Assembly (NCBI GenBank): GCA_938008925.1
Contig: CALLIQ010000071.1
Coordinates: forward strand, 1 to 7,870
Source: an uncultured Acidimicrobiales bacterium
Lineage (GTDB): Bacteria; Actinomycetota; Acidimicrobiia; Acidimicrobiales; SZUA-35
DNA: 7,870 nucleotides
Direction of reading: 5' to 3'
The stretch's first letter is position 1, and each line of letters opens with the position of its first letter. The notes beneath the pieces were generated by a model, which saw nothing but the letters and a program-made list of their open reading frames with translations, ran no database searches and had not been told where the DNA came from. The position numbers and the translations under genes are program-made. This document shows, piece after piece, positions 1 through 4,181 of this stretch.

Positions 1-308
1 CGGTCTCGGGCCTCGACGTCTCGACTGACCGTGACCACGGTGCCCGGGGGCAGGAGGCCGGTCAGCGCGTCGGAGGCCTCGGGGCCGAAGCACTGCACAG
101 GGTCGTTGCGACTGACCGACTCGGGGGCGTCGATGCCGATCAGGCGGACGCGCTCTTCTCGACCATCGATGAGGAGATCGACGGTGTCACCATCGATCAC
201 GAATTCGACCGTTGCGGTACCGGCCGGCTCGGTGCTCGGGGGAGCTGATGAGCCGAGACCGAGCGCGCCGCATGCCGTCACGATCATGCTCGTGACGAGC
301 GCGACCAT
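1..308 (-). CDS. Staphylococcal-type thermonuclease (SNase) domain lipoprotein, C-terminus outside the window
   Basis: Predicted exported nuclease of the SNase/TNase family, which hydrolyses DNA and RNA in a calcium-dependent way. Only the first 102 residues are visible. Residues 1-13 are hydrophobic and end in IVTAC, a plausible lipobox with Cys13 as lipid anchor, followed by a Ser/Pro/Thr-rich linker (20-33). The OB-fold core begins with VIDGDT: Asp39 and Asp41 match calcium ligands of the classical enzyme, Arg55 and Glu63 (in RVRLIGIDAPE) match catalytic Arg35 and Glu43, and Asp60 matches Asp40. The ATG at 308 is the only usual start close to the signal segment, but it has no clear Shine-Dalgarno and leaves the signal peptide without a basic n-region. 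Arginine-rich in-frame sequence lies just upstream, so a non-standard start is possible. It lies 94 bases downstream of the thiolase on the same strand, with a hairpin between them. Family call is strong; export and lipidation are inferred. Confidence 0.85.
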   Translation of the reverse strand, partial: MVALVTSMIVTACGALGLGSSAPPSTEPAGTATVEFVIDGDTVDLLIDGREERVRLIGIDAPESVSRNDPVQCFGPEASDALTGLLPPGTVVTVSRDVEARD

Positions 309-348
309 GACCGAGCGAATGGCCGAGCGAACGAAGGGTCGGATGAAC

Positions 349-368
349 CGCCCCGCCGGAGCGGGGCG
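349..368 (-). terminator. Stable hairpin after the thiolase, possible terminator
   Basis: A perfect 8-base-pair GC stem (349-356 with 361-368) encloses a four-base loop. Read on the minus strand, the direction of thiolase transcription, the loop is TCCG closed by a C-G pair, the exceptionally stable UNCG tetraloop class. It lies 34 bases past the thiolase stop and 40 bases before the nuclease start. No T-run follows, so it may act as an attenuator, a 3'-end stabiliser or a weak terminator rather than a classical intrinsic one. Confidence 0.5.
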
Positions 369-402
369 TACTGAGCCCTGCCGAGTCGCGCCCGGCGGCG
401 CG

Positions 403-1581
403 TCAGATGCGTTCGATGATGGTGCCGGTTCCGATTCCACCACCGCAGCACATCGTGATCAGGGCCGTGGACTTGTCGGCTCGTTCGAGCTCGTGCAGGG
501 CCTTCGTCATCAAGAAGGCGCCGGTGCCTCCGAGGGGGTGGCCGAGCGCGATGGCTCCGCCGTTCGGGTTGATCGTGTCCATGTCGACATCGAGCTCGCG
601 CTGGAACGCAAGGGCGACCGATGCGAACGCTTCGTTCACCTCACACAGGTCGATGTCGGACATCGACATCCCGGTGCGCTCGAGGAGCTGCTGCGTCGCG
701 TCGATCGGACCGGTGAGCATCAGTACGGGATCGACCCCGACGAGGCACGTGTCGACGACCTTGGCCTTTGGCGTGAGCCCGAGGGCGGCGGCCTTGTCGG
801 CGGTCATCATCATGACGGCCGCGGCGCCGTCGGAGATCTGCGAGGACGAACCTGCGGTGTGGACACCGTCTTCACGAGCGACGGCCCTGAGCTTGGCCAA
901 ACCCTCGAGCGTGGTGTCTCGCAGACCTTCGTCTCGATCGACGACGTGGGTCGACTCGAGCTCGTTGCCCTCTTCGTCGAGATCGGCTGCGGTGATCGGA
1001 ACGATTTGCGTGGCGAAACGATCCTCGGCCCAGGCTTGGGCCGCGAGCTGCTGGGAACGAAGGCCGAAGGCGTCGGTGTCGTCGCGAGTGATGCCCCACT
1101 TGTCGGCGATGCGCTCAGCACCCTCGAACTGGCTCGTGAACTCGTACTGGCTGAAGTATGGCTTGGGGATCGGGACGCCGAGCCCGAGCTTCTTGGAGGA
1201 GTTGACGCCGATCGGGATGCGGCTCATGACCTCGACGCCACCGGCGACCGCAGCATCGACCACTCCCGCGCCCACGAGTGCGGCGGCGAGATTGGTGGCC
1301 TGCTGCGACGAACCGCACTGGGTGTCGACGGTTGTGTTGGCGACCTCGAGAGGCAGCCCGGCTGCGAGCCATGCGGTGCGGCCGATGTTGAACGACTGTT
1401 CGCCGACCTGGGAGACACAGCCGGTGACCGACTGGCCGATCTCGGCCGGATCGACGCCGGTCCGGGCGAAGAGCTCGGCCTGCACGGTGCCGAGCAGATC
1501 GGCGGCATGAACCGATGCGAGGCCACCGTTGCGGCGACCGATGGGGGAGCGAACTGCATCAACGATGACGACGTCAGACAT
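403..1581 (-). CDS. Thiolase family acetyl-CoA acyltransferase, resembling steroid 3-ketoacyl-CoA thiolase FadA5
   Basis: Predicted thiolase of 392 residues, the normal full length. Such enzymes cleave a 3-ketoacyl-CoA with free CoA to release acetyl-CoA, or run the condensation in reverse, in the cytosol. The nucleophilic Cys89 sits in VDTQCGSSQQA. The NEAF motif is at 316-319, His348 is in ALGHPLGGTG, and the second catalytic Cys378 is in MCCGGGIGTG. All four active-site elements are therefore intact. From memory, several stretches (RSPIG.RNG near 11-19, GEQS.NI.R.AWL.AGLP near 60-77, and the long SSQIS/DGAAAV region near 245-256) resemble mycobacterial FadA5, which shortens the cholesterol side chain. 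This suggests, but does not prove, a steroid or branched acyl-CoA substrate. The ATG at 1581 lacks a good Shine-Dalgarno and has a TANNNT motif just upstream, so the transcript could be leaderless. The 51-residue gene lies 44 bases upstream on the same strand and may be co-transcribed. Confidence 0.93.
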   Translation of the reverse strand: MSDVVIVDAVRSPIGRRNGGLASVHAADLLGTVQAELFARTGVDPAEIGQSVTGCVSQVGEQSFNIGRTAWLAAGLPLEVANTTVDTQCGSSQQATNLAAALVGAGVVDAAVAGGVEVMSRIPIGVNSSKKLGLGVPIPKPYFSQYEFTSQFEGAERIADKWGITRDDTDAFGLRSQQLAAQAWAEDRFATQIVPITAADLDEEGNELESTHVVDRDEGLRDTTLEGLAKLRAVAREDGVHTAGSSSQISDGAAAVMMMTADKAAALGLTPKAKVVDTCLVGVDPVLMLTGPIDATQQLLERTGMSMSDIDLCEVNEAFASVALAFQRELDVDMDTINPNGGAIALGHPLGGTGAFLMTKALHELERADKSTALITMCCGGGIGTGTIIERI

Positions 1582-1587
1582 GAGGCG

Positions 1588-1593
1588 AGCCTA
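1588..1593 (-). promoter_or_regulatory. Candidate -10 element (TAGGCT) for a leaderless thiolase transcript
   Basis: TAGGCT fits the TANNNT form of an actinobacterial -10 box and ends six bases before the thiolase ATG, so transcription would begin at or next to the start codon. No Shine-Dalgarno is seen between this box and the ATG. No convincing -35 hexamer is visible. Chance occurrence cannot be excluded. Confidence 0.3.
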
Positions 1594-1625
1594 CGAGTTG
1601 GGCGAGAGCGGGCGAAATCGGCGGA

Positions 1626-1781
1626 TCAGGCGGCGAGGCGGAGAGTCTCGATCTCGGCCGGCTCCTCGGTGCGACGAGCGAGGATGGCGCGTGCGTCGGC
1701 GAGGCCCTTGCGGCCGATGCGCTTGGTCTGCTCGTCGAGCTTCCAAGCGTTCTCGGGGATGAGGGTGAGCTGGGTGGTCAT
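1626..1781 (-). CDS. Small conserved-looking protein of unknown function, 51 residues
   Basis: An open frame of 51 residues beginning MTTQLTLIPENAWKLDE and ending ETLRLAA with a TGA stop. It is a credible gene for several reasons. It fills the gap between the thiolase and the divergent membrane-protein gene, its third codon positions are mostly G or C, and its composition is protein-like: a short hydrophobic N-terminus, then a basic, amphipathic helical part (TKRIGRKGLADARAILARR, residues 19-37), then an acidic tail. The pattern W.LD..T..IGR.GLA.AR is one I recall from short unannotated actinobacterial proteins, but I cannot check this here. It has no cysteines, membrane segment or recognised domain. 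The ATG at 1781 has no Shine-Dalgarno, but a -10-like CATACT ends seven bases upstream, consistent with a leaderless message. It precedes the thiolase by 44 bases. Another minus-strand frame of 117 codons (1591-1944) overlaps it but is Arg/His/Pro-rich and looks like a shadow. Confidence 0.7.
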   Translation of the reverse strand: MTTQLTLIPENAWKLDEQTKRIGRKGLADARAILARRTEEPAEIETLRLAA

Positions 1782-1788
1782 GAAAACA

Positions 1789-1794
1789 AGTATG
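1789..1794 (-). promoter_or_regulatory. Candidate -10 element (CATACT) for the 51-residue gene
   Basis: Read on the minus strand, CATACT carries the two most conserved -10 positions (A at 2, T at 6). It is followed by the T-rich TTGTTTTC and then the ATG, placing the expected transcription start on or next to the start codon. No -35 hexamer is convincing. The local AT-richness stands out in this GC-rich setting. Confidence 0.35.
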
Positions 1795-1897
1795 AGGAGG
1801 GGGTGTGACAGTCTGATTTGCCCCTTGATTCAGCCGGTCTTCGTCGCTGAGGGGGGAGACGTGACCGCAGGTCCGCTCGCCGATCGAGCAGGACCGA

Positions 1898-1903
1898 TAA
1901 CGT
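1898..1903 (+). promoter_or_regulatory. Candidate -10 element (TAACGT) for the membrane-anchored protein gene
   Basis: TAACGT fits TANNNT and would put the transcription start near 1910. That leaves a short leader carrying GAGGGG (1916-1921) as ribosome binding site, four bases before the ATG at 1926. If correct, it rules out the GTG at 1902 as the translation start. No good -35 hexamer is seen. Confidence 0.3.
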
Positions 1904-1925
1904 GCCCGGTGTGCTGAGGGGACTG

Positions 1926-2972
1926 ATGGCCGGACTGGGGGCATGGGCGGTCATCGTCGTCCTGTTCCTGATCTACGACCTCGTCGTCTCACGCAAAGAG
2001 CGCACCGCGCTGCTCTCGCTCGGCATCCCCTTCGTCGTCCGTCAGGCCATGCAATCGGTGCTCACGGCCCGTAATGCGTTCGCCGATGCGGTCGACCGAT
2101 ATGAAGACGCGGTCGCACGTCTCGACACCTCGATTGAGTCGCCTCAGGCAGCCTCCGCTGGTCCGGGTTCGAGTCGCGCAGTTGGTGCGCCCACCGGCGC
2201 GTCGGAGGACCCGTCCGGCGCCTCGGCGTTCGGCGACGCTGAGCCGCTGACACCGGGCGTCGACGCGATCTTCGGCGACCGCCCTCGAGATCTCCTGCAG
2301 CTCGAGGTCGACAAAGGAACGGCTCGCGAGCGCCTGCTCGACGCACAACGCCTGTGGGACGCCATCCGTCCTGGTGAGGTACCCGACGCTCGTCACGATC
2401 TGTGGTTGGGGTCGGGGTTCATGCGTGGTTGGCAGATCGGTCCGATCGGCTACGAGCGCTCCTTCGTTCGTCTCGATCACCTGACCGACCCATCCGCGTG
2501 GGCGATCTGGGAGATTCGTCGGCCTCGGTTCGGATTCGGGCTCGGCTACGAGCGTCAACGTCTGGCTCTGTTCTGTCTCCGGACGTCGACCCGCCAGCTG
2601 TCGACTCTCTTGGGGCAGGCGTTCGACGGACCGGAGTTCGCCTTCCGGCCGGGCATCTCGCCGACACGGACGTGGCGCCGGTTGCGCCGCGATCCAATGG
2701 CGCGAAAGGCCAACCGTGCGCTGCTGAAGCGTCACGAGCTTGGCCAGATGATCGCCGGGCCCGATCCCGAAACCCGTGCGATCGTGACGGCGGCGTTCGA
2801 AGCGGAGCTCGGTCAGCCACTCGGCCAGATCGAGGCACTACCGCCAGGGCCCGGACTGCTCAGCATTCACACCAAGGGGCCGAGCCTGTCCTTTGGGGTC
2901 TGGACCGGCCCGCGCCCGGTCGCCGAGTTGCGGGCTTCGTCTGGACACACCGCGTGGCAGGGGCCAGCCTGA
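1926..2972 (+). CDS. Membrane-anchored protein of unknown function
   Basis: I do not recognise this 348-residue protein. Residues 4-21 form one hydrophobic segment (AWAVIVVLFLIYDLVV) followed by SRKER, so the positive-inside rule places the long C-terminal part in the cytoplasm. Residues 40-71 look helical and acidic. About 72-115 is a low-complexity Ala/Ser/Gly/Pro linker. Then comes a helical stretch (LLQLEVDKGTARERLLDAQ) and a Trp/Arg-rich globular region (about 150-250) with repeated aromatic-Gly patterns such as RPRFGFGLGYERQR. The C-terminus is Gly/Pro-rich. I chose the ATG at 1926 because GAGGGG lies four bases upstream; the in-frame GTGs at 1902 and 1911 have no ribosome binding site. 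Its stop is four bases before the oxidoreductase start, so the two are probably co-transcribed and translationally coupled. Competing minus-strand frames here are Arg-rich and non-protein-like. Existence as a gene is fairly sure; function is unknown. Confidence 0.72.
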   Translation: MAGLGAWAVIVVLFLIYDLVVSRKERTALLSLGIPFVVRQAMQSVLTARNAFADAVDRYEDAVARLDTSIESPQAASAGPGSSRAVGAPTGASEDPSGASAFGDAEPLTPGVDAIFGDRPRDLLQLEVDKGTARERLLDAQRLWDAIRPGEVPDARHDLWLGSGFMRGWQIGPIGYERSFVRLDHLTDPSAWAIWEIRRPRFGFGLGYERQRLALFCLRTSTRQLSTLLGQAFDGPEFAFRPGISPTRTWRRLRRDPMARKANRALLKRHELGQMIAGPDPETRAIVTAAFEAELGQPLGQIEALPPGPGLLSIHTKGPSLSFGVWTGPRPVAELRASSGHTAWQGPA

Positions 2973-2976
2973 CGGG

Positions 2977-3957
2977 ATGACATCTCGCTACGGCATCACC
3001 GTCCCGTTCGGGGGCATTCCGCTCGCCGAACACCGTGACATCTACCGGGAGCTCGTCGACCTCGGTTACACCGACGTCTGGACGGCCGAGGCCGATGGCT
3101 CCGATGGCTTCACCCCTCTCGCCCTCGCTGCAGCGTGGGCACCGGAGCTCCGCCTCGGCGTTGCGATCATTCCGGCGTTCACCCGTGGCCCCGCGTTGTT
3201 GGCCCAGAGCGCAGCGTCGCTCGCCGACGCGGCTCCCGGTCGGTTTGTGATGGGAATCGGCTCGTCGTCGAACGTGATTGTCGAGCGATGGAACGGCATC
3301 CCCTTCGAGGAGCCTTACAAGCGAACCCGAGACGTCGTTCGCTTCATGAAGGCGGCGATGGGTGGCGAGAAGATCAGCGAGACCTACGACTCGTTCGACA
3401 TCAAGGGGTTCCGCCTCGGGATTCGCCCCGCCGAGCAGCCGCCGATCCTCGTCGCTGCGCTGCGAGAGGGCATGTTGAAGATGGCGGGCCGCGAGGGTGA
3501 CGGTGCGATCATCAACTGGCTGTCAGCCGACGATGTCACGACCGTCGCCCCGATCGTGCATGCCGCAGCCGAGAAGGCGGGCAAGCCAGCTCCGGAGATC
3601 GCCGCCCGTATCTTCGTGTGCCCGAGCGAGGACGCCGAGACGGTTCGTGAGCAGGCGAAGTTCGCCATCGCCGCCTATCTCAACGTGCCTGTCTACGCCG
3701 CGTTCCACGAGTGGATGGGACGCTCTGAGGTGCTCGGCGGCATGTGGCAGAACTGGAAGGACGGCGATCGTAAGGCCGCCCTGGCCGCGATTCCCGATTC
3801 GGTCGTCGACGAGCTGATCATCCACGGGTCGCCCGACGAGTGTCGCGAGCACATCGGTCGCTATGTCGAAGCCGGTGTCGACACGCCAGCACTCGCCGTG
3901 ATGCCCTTCGCCGGCGTCGATCCGCTCCAGGCCGTGCGAGATCTCGCCCCGGCCTGA
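2977..3957 (+). CDS. LLM class flavin/F420-dependent oxidoreductase
   Basis: A 326-residue member of the luciferase-like monooxygenase superfamily, a single TIM-barrel domain. In actinobacteria these proteins usually use coenzyme F420 to reduce or oxidise small organic substrates; the substrate here is unknown. Characteristic features are the N-terminal strand RYGITVPFGG, the pattern LGYTDVWTAEADGSDGFTPL (29-48), LGVAIIPAFTRGPALLAQSAAS (60-81), and PGRFVMGIGSSS (87-98). Also typical are PPILVAALREGMLKMAG (155-171) and a C-terminal GSPDECREHIGRYVEAGVD segment. The frame is open upstream to 2893, but the ATG at 2977 opens the family-like N-terminus and sits four bases past the stop of the preceding gene, with only a weak GACGGG before it, so translation may rely on coupling. 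Cofactor use (F420 versus FMN) cannot be read from sequence alone. Pairing with a membrane-anchored protein is unusual enough to note. Confidence 0.9.
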   Translation: MTSRYGITVPFGGIPLAEHRDIYRELVDLGYTDVWTAEADGSDGFTPLALAAAWAPELRLGVAIIPAFTRGPALLAQSAASLADAAPGRFVMGIGSSSNVIVERWNGIPFEEPYKRTRDVVRFMKAAMGGEKISETYDSFDIKGFRLGIRPAEQPPILVAALREGMLKMAGREGDGAIINWLSADDVTTVAPIVHAAAEKAGKPAPEIAARIFVCPSEDAETVREQAKFAIAAYLNVPVYAAFHEWMGRSEVLGGMWQNWKDGDRKAALAAIPDSVVDELIIHGSPDECREHIGRYVEAGVDTPALAVMPFAGVDPLQAVRDLAPA

Positions 3958-4024
3958 GCCCCGATCGACGCGCCCGCCAGCGCCCACCTCGATTCACCCA
4001 AACCCGCCCGATCGCACTCTCCCG

Positions 4025-4057
4025 CCACCTGTCCCACCTCAGAGACGTGACAGGTGG
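4025..4057. repeat. Palindromic repeat copy A in the convergent gap
   Basis: Nine-base perfect inverted arms, CCACCTGTC (4025-4033) and GACAGGTGG (4049-4057), enclose a 15-base loop, CCACCTCAGAGACGT. It is the reverse-oriented relative of copy B: over the 29-base core (4027-4055) the two agree at 27 positions once one is reverse-complemented. It lies about 70 bases past the oxidoreductase stop. No T-run follows. Confidence 0.85.
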
Positions 4058-4114
4058 ATCGCAACTTCTTGATCGGCTGCTACGCCGCTGCCAACTGGGA
4101 TTGAGGGCGCCAGC

Positions 4115-4143
4115 ACCTGTCGTGTCTCTGAGGTGGGACAGGT
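4115..4143. repeat. Palindromic repeat copy B in the convergent gap
   Basis: Seven-base arms ACCTGTC (4115-4121) and GACAGGT (4137-4143) enclose the loop GTGTCTCTGAGGTGG. It is oriented opposite to copy A and the same way as copy C, from which it is separated by six bases. Its right arm can also pair with the left arm of copy C across TCTGGG, giving an alternative hairpin. Confidence 0.85.
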
Positions 4144-4149
4144 TCTGGG

Positions 4150-4179
4150 ACCTGTCGTGTCTCAGAGGAGGGGACAGGT
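4150..4179. repeat. Palindromic repeat copy C next to the ATPase stop codon
   Basis: Seven-base arms ACCTGTC (4150-4156) and GACAGGT (4173-4179) enclose a 16-base loop, GTGTCTCAGAGGAGGG, a diverged and one-base-longer version of copy B's loop. It ends two bases from the stop codon of the leftward ATPase gene, so it is the first structure in that transcript's 3' region. The arms are conserved while the loop drifts, which suggests selection on pairing. Confidence 0.85.
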
Positions 4180-4181
4180 GA

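Noticed and set aside
31..1917. A 628-codon plus-strand open frame
   Set aside because: It lies antisense to the nuclease, thiolase and 51-residue genes, which carry intact family motifs. Its product is low-complexity and Arg/Gly/Asp-rich, the usual mirror of GC-rich codon bias.
1591..1944. A 117-codon minus-strand frame over the 51-residue gene
   Set aside because: Its product is Pro/His/Arg-rich with no protein-like segments, and it overlaps both the more credible small gene and the divergent promoter region.
2893..2976. Earlier start for the LLM oxidoreductase
   Set aside because: The extra 28 residues are Arg/Gly/Pro-rich, overlap the upstream gene, and precede a clean family-like N-terminus beginning at 2977.
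4054..4104. A 16-codon frame (GTG to TGA) between repeat copies A and B
   Set aside because: Too short, starts inside a repeat arm, and has no ribosome binding site.
4025..4179. CRISPR array made of the three repeats
   Set aside because: Copies are in mixed orientation with unequal gaps (57 and 6 bases), self-complementary units and no cas genes nearby.
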